Of a stretch of DNA of 64,000 nucleotides, positions 40,532-52,680 are shown one piece after another. The position numbers and the translations under genes are program-made. The notes under the pieces were generated by a model that saw nothing but the letters and a program-made list of their open reading frames with translations, did not search any database and was not told the DNA's origin. The stretch comes from Paramacrobiotus metropolitanus (lineage: Eukaryota > Tardigrada > Eutardigrada > Parachela > Macrobiotidae). The DNA lies in NCBI RefSeq assembly GCF_019649055.1, contig NW_026570364.1, positions 241,929 through 305,928 on the forward strand, in the 5' to 3' direction. Numbering within the stretch: the first letter of the stretch is position 1; the number at the start of each line of letters is the position of its first letter.

Positions 40532-41108
40532 GGTTTAATGGGAGTTTACGCGAGTAGGGAATATTCTTCAGGTAAATTCAGTTGGTCTTTGTAACGGTCT
40601 TCCACTAACTGTACAGCTTCTACAAAAAAAAACGAACTTTTATTGAGATATATACACAATCGGGCAACAAAACGAATTTCTCTTTTTACAATAAAAAAAA
40701 TCAGCGCAGCTATATGCAGCTACATAATAAAAAGCAAGTAAGTTTGTTAGTAAAATTTTAAGTAAGTAATTAGTATGTAAGTTTATTATTAATATAAATA
40801 AGCCTTAGTAAGGTACAAGTTCTTTCAGATATAAGTTAGAAAACATTAAAATCTCATTGTAGAAAACTCAAGAGTATCACAAATAACCGACATGTCACTT
40901 AAAATGAATATTTATAACAAGTCACTATGTCAGTCATGTTTTTGCGGTTCCGTTATTAACCGATACAGCACAGAATGTTTGTTAGTTGTTACTTAACTTA
41001 TCACGTATTACATACATACTGCAGCCAGATGCGCAAGAGCGATATTGTGTAGTCAGCGGTAGAATGTAGTGAAATGGGTACTAATGGCTTTTCAGAGGCA
41101 AAACTGGT
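40532..41108. other. Intergenic, UBXN6 promoter region
   Basis: AT-rich stretch upstream of the UBXN6 ATG and downstream of the proposed end of the membrane protein gene. No coding content is visible. Confidence 0.5.
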
Positions 41109-41952
41109 TTAAAGCGGTCGAACCAAGCGATCAGCCGAATATTTCAACTCTTGACAGTGCCGCGATAAAAATTTTTTGGAATACAAAATACAGACCAAAT
41201 GAAAATTTATTCCAAAACAAACTTTCATTTATTCCAACAGATTAAGAATTCAAGATGCCTGTCAGATAAATCATCAAATCTGCCAGTAACAGATAAGTTA
41301 TTTACAAATACACATGCCACGAGCCCACGACTACAACCATTTTCCTCTTTACTGGTAACTTAATTAATCCGTACACAATGGAGCATTTTTAAAAACAGTT
41401 GGGTTACTGAAAAAATCGCTGGATACCGCATCTAACTATCTTTAACAGAACGGAAAGCATCAGCGATGTTCAAGTAGTATATTTATCGCACATACCAGGT
41501 CCTTGCTGAAGGAACACATCCACCACAATCCGACTGGATTTCTTCCACTCGCGTCGCAGCAGCACCAACGCTACCGCCAACCACACCAGCAGCGCCGAGA
41601 ACACGTAGGCCTGGAATGGATCCGGGAAGAGATCCTTCAGCAGGAAGACCAGCAGAGCCTCGTCCTCTGCTTGTACGGTCGCTGTCGCCTTGGACTCCTG
41701 GCGAACAGTCTCGTCAATCACAGGCTTGGCAATGGAAACAGCAGGCGCTGGTGTGGAAGTGCTCGGTCGGGTGGTGGTGGGGACGACGCTCTGCTCTCCG
41801 CTCTTCTGGGCCACGTAGTCGAAGAAGTCGAGATCGTCGTGGATAGGGCTGGGATCGACCGAAATCGGACCGTCAAAGGGATAGCAGATGTCGGATGGCG
41901 AGCTCGGTATAGGCAGAAGGAAATCAGGAAATGGCGATGTTGCACGATGACA
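41109..41952 (-). CDS. Unidentified single-pass membrane protein, 3' exons
   Basis: The main exon is 41496-41952 (152 codons, donor GTATGT in phase 1). The acceptor is placed at CACGCAG; an in-frame alternative at 42021 would add 23 codons. The encoded part begins CHRATSPFPDF and continues through a Pro/Asp-rich luminal-looking stretch (DICYPFDGPISVDP, DDLDFFDYVAQK) and a Thr/Pro-rich linker. Then comes one strong membrane helix (AYVFSALLVWLAVALVLL) followed by a basic stop-transfer RREWKK. This is a type I topology. A short last exon 41109-41149 would fit phase (13 codons, ending LVRPL) but its acceptor is weak. I do not recognise the family. The gene is divergent from RPAP3. Confidence 0.55.
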
Positions 41953-42194
41953 CTGCGTGATTTTCAGAGCCGCGATGTTGGCGAAGTAAAAGTGTAGGAA
42001 AAGATGGCGCAGACTGACTGGCTATTGAAATTCATTAGAACGTTCTGGGTACAGCAAATGAAGATCATTTATGATTTAGTTTTCTGTTTACACGTTTTTC
42101 GCGAAAAAATTAAACATGTGTCAGGGCATTAGCCATTACTTGACAAAAATTTTCCAGCTGGTATCCGGTAGTGATGGCCGGGCGCCGATTTTAC

Positions 42195-42273
42195 CTGGAG
42201 CATACCAGTTAACAACGTGCGAGGGTTTTGTTGATACTTCCCTGAAGAAATGTTTTTCTCCCACCTTGAAAGC
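42195..42273 (-). CDS. Upstream exon of the unidentified membrane protein gene (probable)
   Basis: A 79-nt segment with TTTTCTTAG acceptor and a GTAAAA donor. Two frames are open. One reads AFKVGEKHFFREV then HVVNWYAP, which looks the more protein-like but ends in phase 1. The other (LSRWEKNISSGKYQQNP) ends in phase 0 and would fit the next exon at 41952. The frame is therefore unresolved, and a further exon may be missing between them. Confidence 0.4.
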
Positions 42274-42848
42274 CTAAGAAAATTGAACAGTTTTACATAA
42301 AATTTACAACTAAAAAAATGTGTCGGAAATAAACAAATCAGTTTAATACTACAAATTTTCGGGCCAGTTGGACGAGTGGCACACCGTGTCACCATCCGGC
42401 CGCCACTGCCCAAGCACTGCACTGCCCTGCGCAGTGGTTGGCTGTCAGACTACCAATGAAGCAACTTTTAGCTTCTATTTTTCAGGGTTTCAGGTATCTC
42501 GCTTCTGTGTACTTTTAACTTTCAAGGTTTAAGCTTTTAACTTTCAACTTCTGTCTTTCTGACTCTTTCTCTCCATCTTTCCTCGCTTTTCTGTTTCGCT
42601 GATTATTTCAAGTGTACTGTACACGTACCTCCACGGAAGTCAAAATTATCAATTCGTTAATCAAAAGTAGTTTGCGCGTTCGTTTCGAGACTCGCTATTA
42701 TCGTAACCGAATCTCCGAGCTCAGACTAGCCGTAGTTCTCGAACGATGCATTAGTGGTTAGTTTTCTTAGGTTTTTTGCTACCTTGCACACATCGCATAC
42801 CTACTAGAACTTTGGTGTTGCACCACCTGAGGATTGTCAGGAATTAGG
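42274..42848. other. Divergent promoter region between the membrane protein gene and RPAP3
   Basis: About 570 bp between oppositely oriented genes. It is pyrimidine-rich near 42490-42600 (runs of CTTTCAACTTTC type). A first exon of the minus-strand gene probably lies here (ATG candidates near 42396-42422) but cannot be fixed. Confidence 0.4.
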
Positions 42849-45800
42849 ATGGCCGAGGACAAATCCGCGGATAACCGGCTGCGCGAAATCCAGCACCATA
42901 TCCGCCAGAATGCCATGGACACCAGCAGCTACTTGGCGGAGCTGCAGCAGTGGGAGAACGACATCCGCAAGAAGGATGCCGAGTTGTTGCAGGCCAAAGA
43001 CAGCGGAGTGCCGCCAGCACCCGCATCTCATCCGATCAGAAAATCTTCCAATGGGATTTCGTATGGTAACAAGAAGGCAGAACCGAAAACAGTGAAGTCG
43101 GAGAAGAAAACGATGGGAACCATCGGTAGTGATGCCACGGCGAAAACTCCGCGGATTAAATCGTACGACTATGCTGCGTGGGATAAATTTGACGTGGTAA
43201 GCTTGACTACGGAAAAACGTCCGACGTGCTCATCAGCGACACGAAATTGAAGCGTTTTAGGTAGAAATTATTGGTTTTAATCACTTCGTACCTTTTGGTA
43301 TTTAAATATTGCAGTTCCAGAGTATATGTCAGGTTTTCTTTGTTGGTAAAAATTATAATCGTTTATCTGATGTCTGCAAGCTTATCGAATTTTTTTTATA
43401 ATGTCTTTGCCAAAATTGTTTACTTCCTCCATTACCATGTAAACGAGTTTTTAAAACAAAAAACAGATTCATCTGTAGGATGTTAACTTTGAACGGCTTT
43501 TTTAATTTATTTTTTCTTAAAAGCAGCTTTGGCGTCTTGACGGTTCTTACTCTTGTGCCATTTTACAACGAAAATCACCATAAATTGGTCGAGCTTAGTT
43601 GCCAGTGTGCGAATATATTATTGCTGGTTTAAAGAAGGGAATAAATACTTTTTACTGAGTCTTCTCTGATCATTGGACGGCTAGTTGCAGTTGTTGTACG
43701 TCTAATATTCTCTCGCTAACTTACCATTAAAATCACAAACTGAAATTCAGTTAAATATAATGTCAGCAGACAGCAAGCTGGGTTTTTCTTTATAACCGTC
43801 TTTACTCTTTATAAAAGATTTTATTAAGTGAGATTAATAACTAAGTAAACAATTTTTTCCATTTTTTGTATTGAATAGCTTAATTTGAATAGTATTTTCA
43901 CAATTACAGAAAATGCGCGAAACTTTCGTGTAATTTCGCTACAAAAAAATCTTCGCAAGGTTTGCGTAAAAGTGTTGCGTTGCGGTTTAGGACAGAGCTT
44001 GCGACGATGTCGACTATCGAACACCATCCGATGATGAAAAATCGGAGCCTGTTGCAACACCGCCCATCGCTAATGGCGCCACTGCGCCAAAGACGAATGT
44101 TGAGGACAAAACCAAACAGGCTGAATTGGAAAAATCCCTGGTTAGGAGTTTTGAGTGTAGCTACCAAATTAGTCCCTTGGATATTTTTACTCATTTGTAT
44201 TCCTGCAGGGAAATGAAATGTTTGAAAAGGGACGATTCCCGGAAGCGGTTGCGCATTATACCCGCGCCATGGAGCTGGACGATAAAAATCCCATTTATCC
44301 TGCAAATCGCGCTATGGCCAATCTGAAGCTGAATGAGTAGGAATTCGTAGCGATATCGTAATTTTCTGCGTTAAATTCAGTGAGTCAAAAATGCTTAATT
44401 TGTCCAGCAGTTGCGCTCTTGTTCGAAGTAAATCAGTCATAGTGCTACGTTTGATTTCGTTTTGAAGGTGCAAAAGTCCAAAAACCGCTGACGTACAGCA
44501 GTCAATAAATTTAAAATTGCGATTTTGTTGGTATTCTGAAAAGCACCGTTTATTGAACAATTTGGTTTAGCAGTCGGCGTCCCAAAAGGCAGTATGCGTA
44601 GTCTTGTGTGGAGCGCCACAAATTGTCCTTAATTAATCTAGGTACTCGTACAGTAATTTTGAAGAAGTACTGTAATCATCGTAGTGTACAGGCATCCAGT
44701 GTTTTCGGTTGTTACCAAAGCTTTGTGCGATTTTCGGGTGAAATATTAATTGTGGTAGAAACTGTTGAAAATTAATGGTTTTAAAGGTAGTTCTGTGTTT
44801 TTCCCGAGGAAACCCTTTTTGTGATGTAATGGCAAAGGTAAATTTATACTTTTTGTGTTTACAGTTTCTCGGCTGCTGAATCCGATTGCACCATCGCCTT
44901 GTCGCTGGACGCTAACTACGTCAAAGCGTATCATCGCCGTGCTACGGCACGCCTGTCACTGAAAAATTTCCAGGGAGCTAAAGCGGATTTCACCCGTGTC
45001 ATTTCTCTGGATGCCAGCAATAAAGACGCGAAGGAGAAGCTTAAAACCATCCAAGAGGTAAGTTACAGTTCGTTAATTTCTTATCCTTATATTTGCGCAT
45101 GAGAGGCCATGAACGCGATGAGTATTGTCACAGATAGTTTCGAAATATTTTGTTATTGGAAATGGACGGTTTCTTTGCGTGAAATTGGTTTTGATCAGTA
45201 AACTTACACCAGCACTTTTTGTGTTTAAAACAGAAAAGAAGGAAAAAGTTGTTTTACAGACACTGTTTTGTTTGGTTTTAGTGGGAAGCCAAATATGTCA
45301 AGCCAACTGCGGCAAAACAGCCGCTGGCCAGCAAGAAATTAGGCGATCTGGAAATGCGACCGGTTGTCAGTCAGCAGATCAAAACACCCGCAAAACCGGA
45401 GCGAACTGACGGAAAGATCCGTGTTTATCCCGTAGAAAAATCGAATCTGTCATTGTCAAAGGTATTCTTAATTTTTTTAAATTAGTGCGTGAATTCGCGT
45501 TAGCAGCTTTTTGGTTGGAGATCTCTGATAATAAATGTAAGAAATTCGATAAGTTATTTATTTTTATTTAAATTTTAAAATACGTAATAATCCTTTTATG
45601 AGATACTAGTTTAATAAATTTTGATTAATCTATTAGCGCCGCTGCGGTTCATTGCGGAACTTTTAGATGCTAGTAATCTTTGAAAGCTGTTTTATCAGTG
45701 TGAAAGACACTGTAAAATGTGGACCACGGCATGCATGCAGTGTTGATTGTTTTAGAAGCCATTACGAAATGTCCCCATTCAAGATGGGGACGCGAATGAG

Positions 45801-47201
45801 AGCGAGCCGCTTGTTGAAAAAACGGTCACCGTATCAGCCGTTGCGGCCAGTAAACCTCCACCGGTCAACCATGCCGCGGCTCAGTTTTCCAGCTCGGGGA
45901 ATTCTACTGTGTTGCCGCCGAAAAATGCCATGATTTCTAGCCGGGAATTCTTCCAGTCCTGTGCAGCTTTGTGCAGCAATGCTGCAGCCGCTGCGGATTA
46001 CATACAGGTTTGACAAAAAATTCTAATTTCTGTGTATTTGCCTTTTACGTATAATTTTGTTTGGTAAAGCAACAGAAGTTTTTACGATTTTGTGTTTACG
46101 ATTTAGTGGCAGAATATTTTTTATTTTATTCTAATTCATTTTTGTGTGGCTTTTGCTGGTGTGGTAGTGGTTGCCTACCACGTGGATTGCTTGTTGCTTC
46201 TGCTTTGGATATTTGTTAAAGCAATATGCACACTGCAAGTAATCAAAGTGAGATTGAAATACGATGGTGTTTTTCCAGAACATCGATCCTTCATGGTATA
46301 TAAAACTGATCGGGCATAATCTGGAAGCGGACATTTTTAATACGGTTTTCCTGGGATCTCTGGCATTCGCTCGCAGGTTGGTGTTTGCCTGTCACGTACG
46401 GTATATCTGTGCATGATTTCGTGTTACGCCTTACGACAAGCAGCAGTCTGGTACGTATGACTTAGTACAATGGCATGCGTTTTGGTGACAGAAAGTCATG
46501 TTTATTTACTGAGGCTTGTTACAGTAATAAAATAAACGTATCTTCAAAGCGCCGGTGGTAGCAAACGTTTTTTACGTTTTTTTGTATCAAAATTCCAAGT
46601 TATTTGTACGGCATACCTTTATTCGTAATATTAATTCTTTATAATTGTGCTTTTACTCACAATAATTTCAGAGTTCTAAAATGTTTTCATCGTGAGCTAC
46701 CAAAATAATGAATCTGATGTTATAGTTTTGTAGATTATGGCTGCTCACCATTATGCTACACTGATGTTGTAATGCGAAGAGATTTTGGTGCATACAAGTT
46801 ATACAACTAATAGTTACAGTGTGAAGAACAGCGAATATGTGGTTGTTTTAGTTTGATGGCTTCATATTGTAGGTCAGCCTTGAAGGAATGTTTTGCTCAT
46901 CTGGTGGGCCTCTCCGTAGTGCCGCGGTTGGGGTTTTTTGCGCATTGTATTTCACAGGCGGATAAAAAAGGTATAAAATTTTGAATTTCTAAAATGCTGC
47001 GACGGTATTTACGCAAACTTCGGTCGATCGCATGAAGTGAATCATGAAATTGCTAAGACTGAACAAAGTTTTGACGTTAATGCACGTGTGGTTTGCCTCA
47101 CAGAATTTGCTGGATATTTGTCAAAGATGGCGAAAGAGAACGTGGCCGATGTGCAAATGCTGCGTGATATTGGCGGGAAATTCCTGATTGATCTGCCTTG
47201 A
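42849..47201 (+). CDS. RPAP3: RNA polymerase II-associated protein 3 (R2TP/PAQosome scaffold)
   Basis: Nine exons, all in phase: 42849-43196, 43991-44140, 44209-44336, 44865-45057, 45282-45461, 45756-46007, 46279-46376, 46873-46970 and 47104-47201 (stop TGA). They give 514 aa. The N-terminal segment has IKSYDYAAWDKFDVD, the signature ahead of the TPRs. Residues about 167-273 form one TPR domain (GNEMFEKGRFPEAVAHYTRA, AMANLKLN, YVKAYHRRATARLSL). A Pro/Ala-rich linker follows. The last 98 residues are the RPAP3 C-terminal helical domain (IDPSWYIKLIGHNLEAD, SALKECFAHLVGLSVVPR). RPAP3 couples HSP90 to RUVBL1/2 for assembly of polymerases and snoRNPs in the cytoplasm. Vertebrates have two TPR domains; this protein has one, like Drosophila Spaghetti. 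Confidence 0.95.
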
Positions 47202-47756
47202 GCCAGTGTATACAGTCTGTATGCCGATGGATGTTTTGAGTCGTTTCGCTTCCCATTGATCTGTGTTGTTCCAGATTTCTTTCAGCTTTTGTATTGTCAG
47301 TTGATGCTTCCTGGAGAACCATTTCTAATCAGAGAACAGATGTACTGTTCAAAAGCGAAGAATGCATTTATTGTTAGTTCTGGATTTATGTAAAAAATAT
47401 AAAAAAGCCATAATTTGACATTAATAAATCTCGCGAAAACCGTTTCGGTTGCGGAATTGTCTTCTGGAATATAGGACAACGCGTGTATACATGTACAAAT
47501 CGCCACATAAAAATAAAATAAAAATGTTTTCGCGAATTCGTCAAATATACCCGCACTCAACCGCAGATACAGAGTGAAAAAGTATTGTTACATTCGGAAA
47601 GTTACTGTCATTCTGAGTTGTTGTGTACTGTAATCTGCAATATATATCCTGATAAACGAAAACGGAATTTGCAATTCAAGCTACCTTGCGCCACTGTACT
47701 GCGCTTTCTGCAACAAATGAAGCCATGAACTCCGTACAGACGGCTGCGCCTCGTGA
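47202..47756. other. Intergenic, no gene seen
   Basis: Lies between the RPAP3 stop and the 3' end of the first Cys-tail gene (convergent). It is AT-rich, and frames of 60-90 codons show no motif. Confidence 0.5.
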
Positions 47757-48352
47757 TCAGCAGCACTTGAAGCGGCATTTGGTCGGACAGCATGGGCATT
47801 TCTCTCCACAAGAAACACTACATCCGCCTTGTTGTGGGGGTCTGTTCCCGAAAAATAAAAGAAAAGCATAATAATATTTTTATTTCACCGCTTCAGTATA
47901 ACGTGCAGACACATTTTTGTACAGTTACCAACTTAGCTCACACACGGCAAAATGTGGTTCGCTGTAATTCTATGCATGACTTGTTATAAACTGCAAAATG
48001 CGCAACTGCACTGTCATTTCATAATAAAACAAAAGATCCAACGCCCAAATAAATGTCAAAATTTTCTGGAGTAATATTTTTTGGCCGACTCTTCATATAA
48101 AACATATTTGCCGGTGAGAAAATCATCATTTTTCTAGTGACAATCATAATAATGCCGTTAACGTTTAATCTTGATCACTTGTCCTCACACTACGATACAC
48201 GGTACAACCACTTACACAGCACCTCTACCCGGTTGTTCCGTGTAGACGGATTTTGTTCCGGGCTGTACAACCGCCACGGACTGGGAACCGGATTGCTCCG
48301 GCGGATCATCCGCAAAATCCAGTTTGTACATCATCGACCGATCGAGCGACAT
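47757..48352 (-). CDS. Cys-tail small protein, family member C
   Basis: Two exons on the minus strand: 48216-48352 (45 codons plus 2 nt, donor GTAAGT) and 47757-47841 (85 nt, stop TGA), intron 374 bp in phase 2, 73 aa. Exon 1 ends VVQPGTKSVYTEQPGRGAV, matching VQPGQ..FYTQQPGKEDM of the two neighbours. Exon 2 encodes PPQQGGCSVSCGEKCPCCP followed by TKCRFKCC: eight Cys in 21 residues. There is no signal peptide or membrane helix, so it is probably cytosolic. The Pro/Tyr/Gln-rich head with a Cys-rich tail recalls CYSTM-type stress proteins or metallothioneins in composition only. The family is not recognised. Confidence 0.7.
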
Positions 48353-49061
48353 CTTTACTTCCGGTGCTAAAATTCTTTGCTATAACTGCTTCGATTAATG
48401 TTACCACTTTGCAAACCAAATTGCGTCTTTCAAAATTATCCCCACAATTTTTCGATGCAAATAAGACCTGATATCCGACAGTATGATGAGCGGCAAGAAA
48501 TAACTTTTAACTAATCATTCGTGTGCTCACAATACTGTTCGCATTTATGATTACTCATATGGTATACTTGTACTATAAAATTATACATGAATGTCTGCCT
48601 ATTCATGCTTTTTGCTTCATATTTTACCAGACAAAAGTTCTGACTAAAAAGGGCTTGGTTTTTGTTTTGAGTCATCCTTTAAGATTAAGATTTATTTTGT
48701 GAGTCGTTCGCCTCGCCTGACAAATGCCCTTGACCTTAATAATTATGGAACGCTCAAGATCAACGTACCGTAAACACTCCAAACAGTAATTCTCTATTCC
48801 GATTTTTACTGATTTATAATTCTGCACCGGAAGTTGGTAGGAATACGGTACTGTAAACCGAGAAATGAAACATTTGAAGGTTTGTTTGCTTAGTTGCGTC
48901 CTGCTCACGTTGGTCACTTTCCGAGGTTAAAAAATGCAAAGATTTTCAGATTAATGAATATACAGGAAATTCTCTGGTATTTTCTTCAAAAAAGAATATC
49001 ATTTGGCAGTGATTTACTAGCCGATAACGTTTGTCTCTATTCGTAACAAAAGCCGCGACAA
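48353..49061. other. Intergenic, upstream of member C
   Basis: AT-rich; an 81-codon minus-strand frame at 48672-48917 has no recognisable feature. Promoter of member C is expected here. Confidence 0.4.
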
Positions 49062-49353
49062 GGCGCGATTCAAGTATTACGTAACGCTAATGGGTGGGGG
49101 GGTGGTCAAGGGTTTTTGTTACGCCTTGTTACATGGGGTAGGGGGTCAAAAAATTTTTGTTACGTGCGGGCCGACACCCCATAAAAAAACGAAAAAAATT
49201 AATATATTTTAATTGAAATTTTATAGGGGGGTGGTCGGGCTCTCTGTTACGTATGCAGTTAGGGGGTCGAAAATTTTGTTATGCGGTGTTACAAGGGGTG
49301 GGGGGTGGTCCAAAATCACGAAAAATCGCGTTACGTAATACTTGAATCGCGCC
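49062..49353. mobile_element. MITE-like element with 26-bp terminal inverted repeats
   Basis: GGCGCGATTCAAGTATTACG then TAACGC at 49062-49087 is mirrored perfectly at 49328-49353. The body is made of G-run modules (GGGGGGTGGTC, GGGGGTCAAAAA) separated by TTTTTGTTACG. There is no reading frame. The flanks share CAA on both sides (49059-49061 and 49354-49356), a possible 3-bp target duplication, though that could be chance. It is a small non-autonomous DNA transposon of undetermined superfamily. Confidence 0.75.
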
Positions 49354-49918
49354 CAAGCAGAATGCTACCTTATTATTACAAATCGTACGGGATTTATTAC
49401 GGCAGCACGACTGGCTGTTGTAACATATTAACGTAGTACAACGGCGGAATGAGCCGAAAATGAAATTAGTCTCCGCGTACAACGAAAGTGCTAATATTGT
49501 AAATGTACACTAAACTAACGCCCCTTGGCAAATTTTTGTATTTCGACAATAATTATTCGGTTTTAATTTATGCATATTCTTAGCTGCCGTAACACAAATA
49601 AAAAACAGATCTGGTCTTCCAGTTTAATTCTAAGAAATAATCATATAAACGGACGTTTACCATCACGTGAAATGTACAAAAAAGAACATACAGAAAGTAG
49701 CTGCACTGATTTCCCAAACAGATTCCCAAGGACGGCAGTACGAGACATGGAAAAATAAAACTGTTAGGGAATTTACATTAATAACAATAACAGACTAACA
49801 ATATTAAATTTTGAATAAATTCAATAAAGCGATTTAGTTATATGAGTATCAATGTGGACACATCCAGTAATTTGGCCGAAATTAACCGACAGCAATTCCG
49901 TACACCCGGTAGACGATA

Positions 49919-50610
49919 TCAACAGCAGCTAAAACCGCAGCTGGCCGGACAACACGGACATGATTCGCCCAAGCTGAACCCGCATCCACCCCGTTGTGGC
50001 GGCCTGCAAAGGAAAAAATTAAATTATGAAAGTATACAGAAATAATTCAAAGAGTAATTTGGCAGTATAACTAATTTCGATTCCTCTCAAGTTAAATTTT
50101 CGAAAAAAACCATTAATAAAGTACACTGTACAGGCGCACTACTATCGCATAAGAGTCATACAAAAAAAATATTATTTTCAATACTATATCAATAACGAAC
50201 ATAAATTAAACGGAATAAACATATTGGACATAAATTATGTTCAATATCGCATCAATATGACATCATAGATTATTATGCTTAATATAATCAGTTTTATCAT
50301 AACATGAGTACAAAAATAGGCCACAATAAAACTGCGGAATCACGACATAAATTACTGAGGCTGCTATTAATAATAATTTCAAAGAAAAACATTATTAATT
50401 CGTAAAACATGTATGCCATTCTTGATATATACCAAACAGTATAAGTAAATTCACGCCAGCTTACATGTCTTCCTTGCCGGGTTGCTGGGTGTAGAACATG
50501 GGCTGTCCAGGCTGGACGTTGCCGGTAGTGGTCACCGTCACCTCCTCCATGTACTGCGAGGGATTCTGGGTCGTCTTGGCGTCCACGGAAGCGGAATCCT
50601 TGGGAAACAT
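49919..50610 (-). CDS. Cys-tail small protein, family member A
   Basis: Two exons on the minus strand: 50465-50610 (48 codons plus 2 nt, donor GTAAGC) and 49919-50003 (85 nt, acceptor TTTGCAG, stop TGA), phase 2, 76 aa. The start is MFPKDSASVD, shared as MFP.DS with member B. Exon 1 ends VQPGQPMFYTQQPGKED. Exon 2 is PPQRGGCGFSLGESCPCCP then ASCGFSCC, seven Cys in 21 residues. Neither signal peptide nor membrane segment is visible. The tail could bind metal or be palmitoylated (inference). The 85-nt second exon is the same length in all three genes. Confidence 0.75.
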
Positions 50611-51373
50611 TTTTTCGAAACGCTGGTTATGAATTAATCTCCTTAAAACACTTCAACGCGGTAAATTCCACAGGTCGTATATATATAATATGCAGTAGCA
50701 GCACTTGCTCTAAATTTGACAACACTAAACTGACACACCGTACACGGTAGTCGGGATGTTTATATACACACGCTCGACCGCTTCGCGATTATGATCGCGT
50801 TGCCCGTACAATAACAACGCACCTAGTGTACAGCGCATCCGTGCGGTCAGAAAGGTATGGCCCGTTGTGCTGTATGTGTCAGGTATCCGATGGCAATCGA
50901 TAGTTTCGCCGATTGGCGGATTTTCCCATGATTCATCGTGCGTATGTGTACGCTTGCCACATATTCTTAGCTTCTTGTAAAAAACTTATTATGCATCACA
51001 GCGATAATGGTGTTGCGCAACTGGTTTGAAAGTGGTGCAAGCAGCAAAGAAACTCAGGTCTAACACAAACACGAAAATTCCTGTCATTGCATTTATTTTT
51101 AAAGAATGTTTTTCGTACAAAGGGCACACATGAGCGTAAGCGCGGCACATCAATATTCCAAGGTTTTAGACATAATGCCTTGTTTGCGATCGCTCATAAG
51201 TATTGTCATTAATCGGTTCTGCTTTTTCTTGTGCAAAGTGAATGTCTTGTAAAAGTGGCGGTTTTGTAGTGAAAGGGCTACAGGTACAATTCAGGAGTCT
51301 TCATGGAATTAACGTGCCCTGCAAGCGTGATATAAATCAACTCACAAGTCAGCGTTAAAGAAGAAACAGTCGC
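50611..51373. other. Intergenic, upstream of member A
   Basis: A TATATATA run at 50679-50686 lies about 70 bp upstream of the member A ATG and may be its TATA box. The rest shows no coding content. Confidence 0.4.
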
Positions 51374-52141
51374 AATAATTTTTGGAGAAAGCTGCGCACA
51401 CCACGTTTTACCACCAAAGTCTCCGCACACCACCTTTCACCACCACCAGGCTGCGCACACCACTGTTCGCACCACGTTTTGTCTCGGGCCACCATTTTTG
51501 CGCACCACCATGTATATTTAAAAATATCGTCAGTCTCGGGACACCCCCTTATACTCGTAGTTTGGAAAACATACAGTGCTCGGTCGTATATATGTACGTT
51601 TTATCTAAATTACAATGTTTTGGGTTTCAATATAGCGCAAGGCAAATCTTTACTATACGGTATGCGTAATGCAAGTAAGCAAGCACAGAAAGTTCTTAAG
51701 TAAGCACAGCAAAAAGTAAGTAAGCACTTCTTAAGTAGGTAAGCACAGCAAAAAACATGTGGTTGCGGCAAGCAACCATCCGCAAACAAAAACAACTTGC
51801 GTTCGGCAAGTTTGTAAAACCGAAAAATTTGCTACTATAACGGAAGCGGAGGCGAACGAGTGGTATCAAAAAGAGAAGCCAGACCGTGAGACGAAGGAGC
51901 TGTCTTTTTTCCGCCCGTAACAACAATTAATTAATTTTTTTTTAAATAGCGGTGTGCAGAGACTGTGGTGGTGTGCACTCTGCCCTTGGTGGTGTCCAGA
52001 GATTTCGGTGGTTTTTGTAAAAAAATTAAAAAAATAATAAAAAGTGGTGTGCGGAGCCTGGCGGTGGTGTTTCGTGGTGTGCGGAGACTTTGGTGGTGAA
52101 ACGTGGTGTGCGGAGCCTTCCCCATAATTTTTTTGTCGCAT
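51374..52141. repeat. Inverted-repeat element made of CCACC-type modules
   Basis: The left arm (about 51374-51480: GCGCACACCACGTTTTACCA, CAAAGTCTCCGCACACCAC) is mirrored in the right arm (about 51950-52141: GTGGTGTGCGGAGACTTTGG). The outer ends share CGCAATAATTTTTGG against CCATAATTTTTTTGTCGC in reverse. Each arm is itself a degenerate tandem array of GCACACCACC units. Inside, 51670-51760 is a small tandem array of AAGTAAGCACAGCAAAA. No transposase frame and no clear target duplication were seen. Confidence 0.65.
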
Positions 52142-52680
52142 AGCTTAGATTCTATCTTCAACAATGGGTAATCTAACGAATTATAGGTATTAAGATACTC
52201 CAGTTATTCATATGGACATCCAATATCGAAACCAATGTTGCACCAGTGAGCAAAACGTTAACATTACTGTAATACATAAATAATCCCGAGAATGCGTCTA
52301 ATTATCTATGCTAAAATGCAACACGCGATAGCTACATAAATACATCTTTTTCTGTTCCAGATGTCGTTTTAAATCTTGTTAGTATCATTTTTAATTGTAC
52401 CGTTTATACGTTCATTTTTTTAGACGATCGAAGGGAAACGGACAAGTCAAAGCATAAAGCAACTGTTGACTTTTTAATTCTTCGAAGTATTTACATGCGC
52501 CACTTAGTTCGTAGCTAAGAAGTTGCACGAAAGCATACAAATTCCAACAGGAAAATACAGGTACAAAACAACACAATTTGGCTATAATATATCCAGTCAA
52601 ATAAAAACTTTTAGCAGGATTAATTTGATTGGTTATATCAAGGTCAGGAAATCAAGCCACTGTGATGTGTTACAGTTTTA
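52142..52680. other. Intergenic, no gene seen
   Basis: AT-rich stretch between the inverted-repeat element and the 3' end of member B; no coding content recognised. Confidence 0.45.

Noticed and set aside
41503-41997. 164-codon plus-strand frame opposite the membrane protein exon
   Set aside because: The minus strand has a membrane helix, splice sites and biased codons; the plus frame is low-complexity Gln/Arg/Trp typical of antisense.
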